The notes under the pieces were generated by a model. That model was given only the letters and a program-made list of their open reading frames with translations, searched no databases and had not been told where the DNA came from. 64,000 nucleotides of DNA. It comes from VBDM01 sp963699535. Lineage in GTDB: Bacteria; Pseudomonadota; Gammaproteobacteria; Burkholderiales; SG8-39. The translations under genes and the position numbers were made by a program. How positions within the stretch are numbered: the first letter of the stretch is position 1; every line of letters begins with the position of its first letter. The DNA lies in contig CAVOUJ010000037.1 in NCBI GenBank assembly GCA_963699535.1, positions 1-64,000 of the forward strand. Reading direction: 5' to 3'. Positions 28,430-36,957 of this stretch are shown piece by piece.

Positions 28430-28669
28430 CTAGTAGCGCTTTCCCGCGCTGAACTCCGCCTTGATGCGCGCCACCTGCTTGCGCATCGCCTCGAGCTCGG
28501 CGCGGGCGGCCTTGACCTTGAGCACGCTCTCTTCGTCAGGCGCGCCCTCGGGGCTTGTGGAAGACCGGGACGACAAGGCGGCTTCGGCATCGCGGTAGCG
28601 CTCGCTCGCCGCCTTCCAGCGGTCGACCAGCTGCTGTTCCTGCTCCCGCCATGCTCTGCGCTTGTCCAT
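28430..28669 (-). CDS. Small charged coiled-coil protein
   Basis: A 79-residue hydrophilic protein with two predicted helices, MDKRRAWREQEQQLVDRW and LKVKAARAELEAMRKQVARI, joined by a Ser/Glu-rich linker. The heptad-like spacing of Leu, Ala and Val suggests a coiled-coil hairpin. No known domain is recognised. It lies downstream of the cold-shock gene, beyond that gene's terminator, on the same strand. Confidence 0.5.
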   Translation of the reverse strand: MDKRRAWREQEQQLVDRWKAASERYRDAEAALSSRSSTSPEGAPDEESVLKVKAARAELEAMRKQVARIKAEFSAGKRY

Positions 28670-28704
28670 AGCCGCTCATTTTCCTTCTTTTCCGGCGACG
28701 GCGC

Positions 28705-28732
28705 AAAAAAAAGCCCGGGAGCCCCGGGCTTT
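28705..28732 (-). terminator. Rho-independent terminator of the cold-shock gene
   Basis: AAGCCCGGG pairs with CCCGGGCTT around a 3-base loop, and on the minus strand the stem is followed by a run of T (the A run at 28705-28710 on the plus strand). This is a canonical intrinsic terminator just after the cold-shock gene. Confidence 0.9.
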
Positions 28733-28750
28733 CTTTCCGCCGATGCCGCT

Positions 28751-28957
28751 CTAGGCGATCGGCTTGATGTTTACGGCCTGGTCGCCTTTCGGCCCGGTCG
28801 TGACATCGAAGGACACCTTCTGGTTCTCCTTCAGCGTCTTGAACCCGCTGCCCTGGATCGCCGAGAAGTGCGCGAAAAGGTCCTTTCCGCCGCCATCGGG
28901 GGTGATGAACCCGAAGCCCTTGGAGTCGTTGAACCATTTGACCGTACCTGTACTCAT
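28751..28957 (-). CDS. Cold-shock protein, CspA family
   Basis: A 68-residue single cold-shock domain that binds single-stranded RNA or DNA. GTVKWFNDSKGFGFITPDGG holds RNP1 (KGFGFI), and DLFAHFSAI holds RNP2-like residues. The start MSTGTVKWFN is preferred over an upstream extension because all family members begin here. It has a strong sigma-70 promoter about 140 bp upstream and an intrinsic terminator downstream, so it is a monocistronic gene with a long leader. Confidence 0.97.
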   Translation of the reverse strand: MSTGTVKWFNDSKGFGFITPDGGGKDLFAHFSAIQGSGFKTLKENQKVSFDVTTGPKGDQAVNIKPIA

Positions 28958-29101
28958 GTGTCTATTTCCCAAAAAATTGTAAAAGGGCGATTGCCCGGAG
29001 CGCGGGAACTTCAAGGGGAGAAGAAGAGAAGACCTGATGAGTACCGCGCATGCGGCTGCAACCGGACCAGACTACCTCGGCTTGGAGAATCCTGCGCGCT
29101 C
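28958..29101 (-). other. Long 5' leader of the cold-shock gene
   Basis: Between the predicted transcription start near 29095 and the ATG at 28957 lies about 140 bases with no open frame on the transcribed strand. Long leaders that refold with temperature are usual for cspA-type genes. It includes an A/T-rich stretch (AATTTTTTGGGAAATAG) just before the start codon. No specific cold-box motif could be verified by eye. The remaining sequence to 29282 holds nothing beyond the promoter. Confidence 0.45.
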
Positions 29102-29130
29102 CTTATACACGCGCGATCGGGCGGGGTCAA
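29102..29130 (-). promoter_or_regulatory. Sigma-70 promoter of the cold-shock gene
   Basis: On the minus strand TTGACC (29125-29130) and TATAAG (29102-29107) are separated by exactly 17 bases. Both hexamers differ from consensus at one or two positions. It points at the cold-shock gene. Confidence 0.75.
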
Positions 29131-29282
29131 GCCCGAACGTAGCGCAACTGCGCCAGCCCGTTGGGGCGAAGAGCGCGATTCCGCGAGTTTCAGGCTCTCC
29201 ATCGCACCGCCGGATGCGAACAGCGGTATCCTTGCACTGCGCCCCGCCGACTGTCCCCCGAGCTGCTCCGGGACCTGCGACC

Positions 29283-29734
29283 CTAGAGCTGCCGCCAGCC
29301 GAGCTTGCGGTCGAGCGAATAGGGACCGCCGCCGCGCAGCGCGATCGCGAACATGATCAAGCCCCACATCAGCGGGATACTCGTAGCCCGGAGCGGTCCA
29401 CCCGAACTTGGGCAGGTGAGTGGTAGGCGATCACGCACATCTCGATGGTGATGGCCGCCGCGAAGAAGCGCGTGAAGAGGCCGAGAGCAATGCACAGGCC
29501 GCCCACGGTTTCCAGGATGATGAGAACGACGGCGAGCGGCTCGGCCGGCGCGATGCCGCGCTTCACCAGCGCAATCTGCGCAGTCGCGCCGACGCCCATC
29601 ATCAGCTTGGGCCAGCCGTGCGGGATGATCATCAGGCCCACGGTCAGCCGGATGAGCGGCCACGTGAGCGGCTCGACCCAGTTGTAGAACCCCCTCAGGC
29701 CGGGAAACAGCAGCCTCGTTTCGCCATTCGACAT
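29283..29734 (-). CDS. DoxX family membrane protein, frameshifted
   Basis: A four-helix inner-membrane protein of about 150 residues: VEPLTWPLIRLTVGLMIIPHGWPKLM (short: RLTVGLMIIPHGWPK), ILETVGGLCIALGLFTRFFAA and LIMFAIALRGGGPYSLDRKLG are DoxX motifs. The C-terminal quarter is in another frame. Two extra bases, near 29420 (TACCAC-T-CAC) and near 29383 (TATCC-C-GCTG), explain it and give HHLPKFGWTAPGYEYPLMWG. The span is 3n+2. AGGAGG precedes the ATG at 29734. Function of the family is unclear, possibly quinone-linked. Confidence 0.83.
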
Positions 29735-29855
29735 CGCAAGTCCTCCTCTGTTGTCACCTCTCTCCGCGCGTAGTCTAGCCGAAATGACCGTCGTCAAGCC
29801 GCGGTTGCCTGCCACCACAGGGAGGCCGCGCTCAGGCGGCTAGCGGCGACCAAGC

Positions 29856-31467
29856 TCAATGCGCCTCTTGCGCGTGCAATCCGGGGAAAGATCGAGCGCG
29901 ACTTCCCGGCCTGATGTGGCTTTGGGACAGATACCGGGCAACGGCATCCGCTTCCAGGCGGGTCCCGGCGAGCCCGACGTGGCCGTCCGGGCGCAGCAGG
30001 TAGAAAGCCGGCCCGGAAATCCCGGCGCGGGCGAGCACTTCCTTGTTGGTGCCATCGTCGGGTAGCGCGTGCACGTGCAGCAAATCGCCCGGCCCCAGCG
30101 ACTCCACTGACGGCACCGGCTGGCCGGTGACGATCAGGTTGTAGCGCAGGTCGTCCAGCTTCCGGAACAGATCCTCGACCAGGCCGTTCGGCTGCAGCTT
30201 GAGCTGCAGCCACGGAAAGCGCTCGCCCGCGCGCGGCGAGCCGTCGGGCAGGCCCGGCAACATTTTCGACAGCGGGCTCTCCCGGTAGGCGATGCCCGTT
30301 TGGGAGAGGGTCCGGAACGCGATCTGCTTCGGGCGCTCGAAAGTCATCGCAAATGCCGCGATCCTCGCGAGGATGCGCGTGCGGAAAAGCCTGGCGAGCC
30401 AGCTGTCCGAGACTAGGAGCTTGAACGCCCGGTCGGTCGTGTTCAGCAGCCGCTGCGCGACCGGGATGCGCTCGGCCTCGTAGGTGTCGAGCAGGGCCTC
30501 GTCCGCCTGGCTCTTGACGACGAGCGCGAGCTTCCACGCCAGGTTGTACGCATCCTGCAGGCCGGTGTTCATGCCCTGCCCGCCCATGGGACTGTGGACG
30601 TGCGCCGCATCGCCGAGCAGGAAGCAACGCCGGTTGCGGAACCTTTCCGCGGCCCGGTGATCGATGCGGTAGGTCGAGAACCAGCTGCACTCTTTGAAGG
30701 CCAAGTTGGCTCCCGCTTCCCGCCGTATGTCGGGACTCAGCTCCTCGAACTTGAGATCGTCTCGTCCCCGCAGCTGCTTCGGGCAGGATGCCGATCACCC
30801 GCCATCGGTCCTTGCCGCGCATCGGGAAGAACAGGTGAAATCCGTCACGCCATAGGTAGACGTTCAGCTCCTCCGGCACCATCGGACCCGTCGCCTCGGT
30901 ATCAGCGACGAAGAACACGTGCTCGTACGGCGCACCGGGAAAGGTGATTCCCGAAAGCTCGCGCACCGCGCTGCGCCCGCCGTCGCAGCCCGCGACGTAC
31001 GCGGCCGTGGATCTCGCGGGTCGAACCGTCGGTCTGCTTGAGCGTCGCCCGACGTGACCGGTTTCCTGATGGATGGCGACGAGCTCGGTATTCCACTGCA
31101 CGGCCATGCCCCAGCTGCTGAGGTGATCGCCCATGATCCGTTCGTTGTCGTCCTGGCCCAGCATCAGGACAAAGGGAAACGGGCTCACGCTCTTCCCGAT
31201 GTCACCCAGCGGGATGCGCGCCGACCACTTTCCTTCCGCCCACATGTTGGCGCCATTGCCGCGGCGGCCCAGCTCGAGCGCCCGCTCAGCGATCCCGAGC
31301 TTCGAGTAGATCTCGAGCGTGCGCGCATGCACCGCCATCGCCCGCGTCTGCTGTGCAGGCCCCGAGTGCCGGTCTACGATCATCGCGCGCACGCCGCGCC
31401 GTCCGAGTTGATTGGCGAGCATCAGTCCGGTCGGACCGGCTCCCACGATCAGCACATCCGTGTCCAT
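29856..31467 (-). CDS. FAD-dependent aromatic monooxygenase (PheA/TfdB type), frameshifted
   Basis: A group A flavin monooxygenase of about 535 residues that would hydroxylate a phenolic substrate using NAD(P)H. The FAD motif VGAGPTGLMLANQLGRRG, the CDGGRSAVR motif and FLLGDAAHVHSPMGGQGMN (short: GDAAHVHSP) are clear, as is a C-terminal thioredoxin-like region (FYLLRPDGHVGLAGT). Breaks occur near 31045, near 30997 and near 30782; removing GG, G and G restores GHVATLKQTDG, REIHAAYVAGCDGG and PEQLRGRDDLKF. AAAGGAG precedes the ATG at 31467. It stands alone on this strand. Confidence 0.88.
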
Positions 31468-31679
31468 GCGATTCTCCTTTTGAAACAGTATCGGCTAATT
31501 CGTGCTCACGGTGGGCGACGAGCGCGTCCGAGCATGAACCTAGGCTTGAGTGGGCAAGGTTTTTTGCCGATTTCTACGGCGGTCTCCCGGATATCTGTTG
31601 AAAGCGCTCGCGGCGATTCTGCTGCAACCTGCGTGAACCCGCGTTCAGCGCGGGCGGGCCCTTCGTCTACAATGACAGC

Positions 31680-32228
31680 GTGCTTCGCAACGACAACGAT
31701 TCCTGGGGCGCCCCGGCGAAGCTTTTTCACTGGCTCATGGCGGCGCTGATCTTCGCGCAGATCGCGCTCGGCCTCATGGCGGTGAGCTGGCGGCTGTCGC
31801 CGACGAAGCTCAATCTTTTCTTCTGGCACAAGTCGACCGGCATGCTGATCCTCGCGCTTCTCGCGCTGCGGCTCCTGTGGCGGCTTGCGAATCGGACGCC
31901 CGAGCTGCCGGCGAGCATGCCCGGCTGGGAACGCGCCGCCGCGCGACTGAGCCACGGGCTTCTCTACGTGTTGATGATCGCCCTGCCCATCACCGGCTGG
32001 ATCGTCAATTCCGCCAGCAATATTCCCTTCAGGATCTTCTGGCTGATTCCGCTGCCGGCCATCGTGGCGCCGGACAAGGCCACGGCCGACCTCGCCGCGC
32101 TCGTGCATCGGGGACTGTTCGCGCTGCTCGCGCTCGTCCTCGTCGCGCACATCGGCGCGGCGCTGCGGCATCATTTCGTCAAGCGCAACACGGTGCTGAT
32201 ACGAATGCTCCCCTGGAGAACACGATGA
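31680..32228 (+). CDS. Cytochrome b561 family protein (YceJ-like)
   Basis: A 182-residue four-helix diheme cytochrome b in the inner membrane. Histidines suited to heme ligation lie in AKLFHWLMA (residue 17), FFWHKSTGM (near 49), and AALVHRGLF/ AHIGAALRHHF near the end. Start is GTG at 31680. Its ATGA overlap with the YceI gene shows translational coupling; this matches the yceJ-yceI pair known in enterobacteria. It would pass electrons between the quinone pool and a periplasmic partner. Confidence 0.9.
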   Translation: MLRNDNDSWGAPAKLFHWLMAALIFAQIALGLMAVSWRLSPTKLNLFFWHKSTGMLILALLALRLLWRLANRTPELPASMPGWERAAARLSHGLLYVLMIALPITGWIVNSASNIPFRIFWLIPLPAIVAPDKATADLAALVHRGLFALLALVLVAHIGAALRHHFVKRNTVLIRMLPWRTR

Positions 32229-32791
32229 AGAGAATCCTCGCCCTGCTCGGGCTCTGCGGCCCGCTTGCTCTCGCGCCGCACGCTGCTCCGGGCGCGGACT
32301 GGAAAATGGATCCCGCCGCGAGCAAGCTCGAGTTCATCGCCACCTTCGAGAAGACCCCGGCTCCGGGCGTGTTCAAGGAATTCGACACGCGCCTGCGCTT
32401 CGACCCGGAGAAGCCCGCCGGCGGCAGCCTCGACGTCGTCATCAAGGTCACGAGCGCCGACATGAGCATCGCGGACGTGAACAAGGAGATCCGCGGCAAG
32501 GACTGGTTCGACTATGCCGGCTTTCCGCAGGCCGAGTTTCACTCGACCGACCTGCGGCGCGCCGAAGGCAACCGTTACCTGGCGCGCGGCACGCTGTCGC
32601 TCAAAGGCGCGAAGCAGCAGGTCGAGGTGCCGTTCACCTGGAGCGCTTCGGCCGGCGGCGCCACCATGGAGGGCGAGTTCACGGTGAAGCGCGGCGCGTT
32701 CGGAATCGGCGCCGGTGAATGGGCGGCGAGCGATGTCATCGGCGCCGACGTGAAAGTGAAGTTCAAGGTGACGCTACGCAGCGGAAGCTGA
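32225..32791 (+). CDS. YceI family periplasmic lipid-binding protein
   Basis: A 188-residue secreted lipocalin-like protein of the YceI family, which binds polyisoprenoid-type molecules. The leader ends near PGADW; then WKMDPAASKLEFIATFEKTP (short: DPAASKLEF), VFKEFDTRLRFDPE, DWFDYAGFPQAEFHST and LKGAKQQVEVPF are family motifs. The ATG overlaps the cytochrome stop, and its stop overlaps the next ATG (TGATG), so three genes form a coupled unit. Confidence 0.93.
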   Translation: MKRILALLGLCGPLALAPHAAPGADWKMDPAASKLEFIATFEKTPAPGVFKEFDTRLRFDPEKPAGGSLDVVIKVTSADMSIADVNKEIRGKDWFDYAGFPQAEFHSTDLRRAEGNRYLARGTLSLKGAKQQVEVPFTWSASAGGATMEGEFTVKRGAFGIGAGEWAASDVIGADVKVKFKVTLRSGS

Positions 32792-33497
32792 TGCGCCCGC
32801 GCCTCTCGCCGCAGCGGTCTTGCGGCGGCCGCGCTCGCCTTGGTGCTTGGGGCTTGCGCGCCGCTCGTGCGCGAGCCGGCGCCCGCGCCGGCAGCGCCTG
32901 CGGATTTTCCGGAAGGCTACTACCGGGAGGCCCTGGCGCGAGGGCGCACCGTGTTCCGCGTCGATCCGGCCGAGTCGCTCGTCGTGATCGAAGTGCGCCG
33001 CGCCGGCTCGCTCGCGCGCCTGGGGCACGACCACGTCGTCGCGAGCCACGAGGTCGAGGGTTTCATCGCGCCGGACGAAGGCCGGGCCGATCTGTACGTC
33101 GCGCTCGGCCGCATGGCGGTGGACGAAGCGCCCTTGCGCGCCGAGGCCGGCTTCGCCACGCAGCCCACCGAGTCCGACATCGAGGGGACGCGCGCCAACA
33201 TGCTCGAGAAAGTGCTGGAAGCGGAGAAGTTTCCGTTCGCTATGGTCCGGGTGAGCGGAGCGGATGCGAAACAAGGCAACGCGACGCTCGACGTCGCGAT
33301 CACGCTGCACGGCGCGACGCGCACGCTGCAGGCGCCGGCGCAGATCGATGCCGACGCGACGCAGATGAGCGTGACCGGGCGCTCTCGGTTTCGATCAGAC
33401 CGATTTCGGCATCACGCCCTACTCGCTACTCGGCGGCGCCATCGCGGTGCAGAACCGCGTCGAGCTTCGCTTCCGCATCCGCGCGCGCCGCCTTTGA
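32791..33497 (+). CDS. YceI-like lipoprotein, frameshifted
   Basis: A second YceI-like protein of about 234 residues, beginning right after the first. After correction of one extra C near 32810 it has a lipoprotein leader with lipobox LVLGACAP, so it is probably anchored in the outer membrane. The domain is divergent: FRVDPAESLVVIEVRRAG, LGHDHVVASHEVEG, EKFPFAMVRVSG and LHGATRTLQAPAQI. A second extra base (T of TTT) near 33390 breaks the end; corrected it reads SRFDQTDFGITPYSLLGGAIAV. The span is 3n+2. It may hold the same ligand as the first YceI. Confidence 0.8.
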
Positions 33498-33693
33498 GCG
33501 AGCCACTACCGCACTATCTCTACGCGGGGTGCTGAAGACTTGGCCCAGGCCGCGCTCGGTCATGATGTCCGCACCGAGCTCCTTCGCCAGCGTCTGCGCC
33601 ACGACATGCGTTTGTGGTCCTTGAACGCCAGGAGTCTGCGCCGAGGCGGCTGCGACGAGAAAACAGGCCGCGAGAGCCAGCGGACGCTTTCAT
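33426..33693 (-). CDS. Small secreted protein, frameshifted, uncertain end
   Basis: On the minus strand, after removing one G in the fourth codon, a frame reads MKRPLALAACFLVAAASAQTP, a good signal peptide (short: RPLALAACFLVAAASAQ), followed by THVVAQTLAKELGADIMTERGLGQVF. It is not in any family I recognise. The open frame continues to a stop at 33426, which overlaps the end of the YceI-like lipoprotein on the other strand by about 70 bases; the true end may be earlier if another base error exists. It lies downstream of the ceramidase-like gene. Confidence 0.4.
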
Positions 33694-33720
33694 GCCACGC
33701 CTACTCGCCGTCCCAGTAGT

Positions 33721-34485
33721 TCACGTTGTCTCTCTCCGGATTCGAAGCATCCAGAGAACGGTGAGGCAGCCCGTCGCCGCCACGACGTGCTTGAGCGAGT
33801 GACCGCTGAACAGGCCTCCGGTGAGCGTGAAGAACTCCCGGTCGTAGACCTCCGCGACCTTGGCCAGCACGTAAAGCCCGAGAGCTGGCGCCAGAAGCCA
33901 TGAGTGGGAATATCGGGCGCGAAAGAGGAGCATCACGGCCGGGATGGTGAGCAGCGGAATCAGCTGGATCCAAATGTACAGTCGCAGGTCGTCGGCCCGT
34001 TCCCAATAGAGCACGCTGAAAAGCCCGAGCAGCAGCATCGGGACGAGGAGGATGTCGCCGAGGCGCGCGTGGACGTACTCGGCGAGCAACGCGACGAAGA
34101 GGCCCATGAAGGCGATCGTCATCGGCAGCCGGTCCCACACGAGCGTCGCGTTCCTCGGATCCGAGTGATAGAAGCCCGAGCCGATGCTCACGAGGCTCAC
34201 TCCAGCGAAGAGCACGAGCCAGCTCGACCTGGCCGTCCTCAGGCCGCTTCCGAGACAGAATTTCAGGCCCGCGATTCCGACCAGCAGAAAGGGAAGGTTG
34301 GATGCGACGTCCCAGAAATTCGGAACGCCGCAAAGAACCCGCCGGTCGGCGAACAAGTGATACGCGGAATCCTGGCGAATCGCAGGCAGGGAAAGCATGA
34401 GACCCAGCGATCCGAGTGCGACGAGCGCGAGCAGCCCGTGCTGCCAGCGAAATCCCTGGAATTCCTGGGCGTTCGCGCGGTTCAA
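33721..34485 (-). CDS. Ceramidase-like (CREST) membrane protein
   Basis: A membrane protein of about 254 residues with roughly seven hydrophobic segments, resembling the alkaline ceramidase/CREST hydrolase superfamily. Expected active-site elements are visible: GVPNFWDVASNLPF after the first helix, GSGFYHSDPRN with Ser and His, LVWDRLPMTI with Asp, and a C-terminal GHSLKHVVAATG with two His. The likely start is a TTG at 34485, five bases after the stop of the Cys-rich gene; longer frames merely run over that gene. Bacterial members have no firm role; amidase activity on a membrane lipid is plausible. Confidence 0.72.
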   Translation of the reverse strand: MNRANAQEFQGFRWQHGLLALVALGSLGLMLSLPAIRQDSAYHLFADRRVLCGVPNFWDVASNLPFLLVGIAGLKFCLGSGLRTARSSWLVLFAGVSLVSIGSGFYHSDPRNATLVWDRLPMTIAFMGLFVALLAEYVHARLGDILLVPMLLLGLFSVLYWERADDLRLYIWIQLIPLLTIPAVMLLFRARYSHSWLLAPALGLYVLAKVAEVYDREFFTLTGGLFSGHSLKHVVAATGCLTVLWMLRIRRETT

Positions 34486-34490
34486 GGGGG

Positions 34491-34895
34491 TTACCGGGCC
34501 AGCGCCGGGTCGTTGCCGGTGCGCTTGAATTCCGCGGCGCAGGCCGGGGCAAGATCCGACTGCCTGCCCTTGAGGCAGGACAGGATGCGTCCTTCCCCGG
34601 GACGGACACCCTTGCAGTATTTTTCCGCGTCGGCCTTGCACGCCTTGGCAAGGCTCTGGAGCTTGTCGGAGGCCTGCTTCATCCGCTCCTGGCAGGCGGG
34701 CGAGAGCTCGCCGCGATGGCCCATCATGCAGGCGTGGATCCGGCCATCTCCGGGCCGCACCCCCGAGCAGAACTTCTTGGCATCCGCGGCGCAGGGCCCG
34801 TCGCTTTTCTGCTGGGCGTAGGCGAGCGTTGCAGGACAGAGGGCGAACAGTGTGAGTACGGTTGAAACGAGTGCGCTTCGGAACGACATGGTCAC
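34491..34895 (-). CDS. Periplasmic Cys-rich repeat protein (GLG1-type repeats)
   Basis: A 134-residue secreted protein. The leader ends at AYAQQ near residue 27. The mature part has two copies of a Cys-rich repeat: CAADAKKFCSGVRPGDGRI...C...C and CKADAEKYCKGVRPGEGRI...C...C, eight cysteines in all. The pattern is that of the GLG1 (Golgi apparatus protein 1) repeat. Role unknown; disulfide-rich periplasmic proteins of this kind may bind metal or ligand. A paralogue is encoded about 1.6 kb away at 36509-36895. Confidence 0.8.
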   Translation of the reverse strand: MTMSFRSALVSTVLTLFALCPATLAYAQQKSDGPCAADAKKFCSGVRPGDGRIHACMMGHRGELSPACQERMKQASDKLQSLAKACKADAEKYCKGVRPGEGRILSCLKGRQSDLAPACAAEFKRTGNDPALAR

Positions 34896-34914
34896 CTCCT
34901 ACGGGTTGCGAGAC

Positions 34915-35569
34915 TCAAACTTCCTTCCTCACGCGGTTAACGAGAACCCCAATCGCGTCGTTGACGACCTCGACCAAGTCTCCGTCCTTCAGCGCGGGCT
35001 CGGTCGCGCCGTCGCAGCCGAACCAGATCACGTCGTCGGGGTAGAGCGTCACGTAGCGCGACATGCGCGAGATGTACTGCGCCACGCTGAAGATCATGCC
35101 GGAGGTGTTGTAGCTCGACACCGTGCGGCCGTTGACGCGCACCTCGATCACCTGGTTCATGGGGTCGATTTCGGAGACGATCTTCGGTCCCATCGGCTTG
35201 AAGGTGTCGGCGCTCTTTGCGCGCCAGAGCGTGCGGTCGCGTCTTCTGCCAGGTGCGCTCGCTGATGTCGTTGCCGAGCGTGTAGCCGCGCACGCAATCG
35301 AGCGCCTTCCCTTCCGGGACGTTCCTCGCCTTGCGCCCGATCACCGCGACGAGCTCCCCTTCGTACTCGACCGGCCCGGGAGAGTCCGCCGGGATCAGGA
35401 TGTCGTCGCCTGAGCCGATCAGCGCGCTCGCGGCGCGGTAGCCGATGTCGGGCTGAGTCGGCACCTTGTGGCTTGCGCCGCGGCTGTTCGCCCACTCGAT
35501 GTGCGCGCGGTAATTCAGGCCGGCGGCGTAGAACGTGCGGGGGATGACGGGAGGGGGGAATTTGTCCAA
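34915..35569 (-). CDS. Fumarylacetoacetate hydrolase family protein, frameshifted
   Basis: An FAH-fold hydrolase/decarboxylase of about 217 residues, close in length to the short FAHD1 type. FYAAGLNYRAHIEW, VEYEGELVAVIGRKARNV (metal-binding glutamates) and GYTLGNDISERTWQ lie in the first frame; VNGRTVSSYNTSGMIF and YPDDVIWFGCDG in the second. The break near 35237 is cured by removing one C (KTDRTLWRAKSADTF). The span is 3n+1. The start appears to be TTG with GGAG nine bases upstream, because an in-frame stop lies just before. Substrate probably an acylpyruvate or oxaloacetate-like diketo acid. Confidence 0.83.
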
Positions 35570-35611
35570 GGTTATTCGCTCCTACTCGTCGTTACCGCCG
35601 CCAGTATGCGC

Positions 35612-36466
35612 TCACATCCGGTCCGCGAGCGAGCGCAGGCGCGCGTGCATCTCTTCCGCCGGCAGCCGGGTGCTCCCGCCGTGCCCGGGAAGCACCCATT
35701 CGAAGCGGTATTCGGCGAGCCTCGCGAGAGAGCTCTTCTGCTCGCTCCAGGAATACCAGCAGACGTCGCGAAACGCGACCAGGTCCTTGCGCTGGCGGCT
35801 CCAGGCGAGCGAATCGCCGGTGAAGCAATAAGTCTCATCGAGCAGATACACGACACTGCCTTTGGTGTGCCCCGGGACCGGGATCGCGAGCAAGTGCTCG
35901 CGGATCTCCGTGGGCTCGCCGCCCTTCAGCACGATCGGTCGCGTAAGGCGCGGCTCGCCCGTCGTCCTCGTGGATCCACACGCGGGCCTTGAAATGCTTT
36001 GCGTAACGGCCGGCGTCGGCGACGTCGTCCTGGTGCGAGAGCAGGATGTCGCTCGACCCCGCCGAGTTCTTCGAGCTTCTGTACGAGCTTGTTGACGTAG
36101 CGCGGCGAGTCCACGAGGAGATTCCCTTCGTTACGTCTGACGAAATAGGAATGCGCGCCGAAAGAGGACTCCGCGTTGTAGCCGCAGCGATAGACGCCCG
36201 GCGCGAGCTCCTCCGGAAAAAGACTCGGCCGGCTGCACCCGGTGGCTCTCGGTGCCGACCGAGGCGGTCGGACAGACGAGCACCGCGCGCCACGCCGCGC
36301 GCTCCTCCTCCTCGTTCGCGGGCTGCCGCGCGAACACCGACTTCCCCTTGCGGAGGACGACGAGGCCGGGCGCGACATCGCGCGAAGCACCGCAGTCGAT
36401 GCAGCGGTTGTCGATGTACCAGTCACCCGGCGCCGAGTCGGAATTGCGTTCCGAGAGTTTCGCCAT
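35612..36466 (-). CDS. Ferredoxin-like/metallo-beta-lactamase fusion protein, frameshifted
   Basis: An MBL-fold hydrolase of about 284 residues with an N-terminal ferredoxin-like domain. The first 65 residues hold CIDCG and CPTAS, the paired Cys clusters of a small Fe-S domain. The MBL part has SFGAHSYFV, LLVDSPRYV, LSHQDDVADAGRYAKHF (metal site) and IPVPGHTKGSVVYLL, CFTGDSLAW, LPGHGGST. Three breaks are seen near 36220, 36055 and 35933; each is cured by deleting one base (T, G and C), giving ESFPEELAPGVYRCG, GGVSDILLSHQDD and ATDVLKGGEP. The span is 3n. The substrate is unknown. Confidence 0.82.
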
Positions 36467-36508
36467 GGACCGAGCACGTTGTCTTGTGCCTTGAACCCAC
36501 CCGCGCGG

Positions 36509-36895
36509 TTACTGAGTCATCGACCTGTCGTTCCGGGCGCGTTTCAATTCCCGCGCGCACACCTTGTCGAGATCCGACTCGTGGCCTTTCAAGCAGGGCA
36601 GGATGCGTCCGTCTCCGGGCGGAACATCCTTGCAGTACTTCTCCGTATCGGACTCGCATTTCTTCGCTAGCCTCTCGAACTTGTCGTTGAGCGCCTTCAT
36701 CCGATCGCGGCACGCGGGTGTGAGCTCCGCTTGGTGGCTCATCATACATTTGTAGACTCTGCTGTCGCCCGGTTGCACGTTGTAGCAGACCTTCTTGGCG
36801 TCGGCGGTGCAGGGCCCTTTCCGCTCTGCGCCCACTGCGACACTAGTGGTCAGCAGCGCGAATATCAGAGCGACGAGTGTATTTCTGACCAACAT
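36509..36895 (-). CDS. Periplasmic Cys-rich repeat protein, second copy
   Basis: A 128-residue secreted paralogue of the gene at 34491. The leader ends at VGAER near residue 23. Two Cys-rich repeats are seen: CTADAKKVCYNVQPGDSRV...C...C and CESDTEKYCKDVPPGDGRI...C...C. GGAG precedes the ATG at 36895; the frame stays open far upstream only across the EF-G gene's antisense frames. The pair brackets the FAH and ferredoxin-MBL genes. Confidence 0.82.
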   Translation of the reverse strand: MLVRNTLVALIFALLTTSVAVGAERKGPCTADAKKVCYNVQPGDSRVYKCMMSHQAELTPACRDRMKALNDKFERLAKKCESDTEKYCKDVPPGDGRILPCLKGHESDLDKVCARELKRARNDRSMTQ

Positions 36896-36957
36896 GGCTT
36901 CTCCAGGGTCCAACTCGACAATGTAGGCCTTCCGCAAGAAGTTACAGTCGCCATGTG

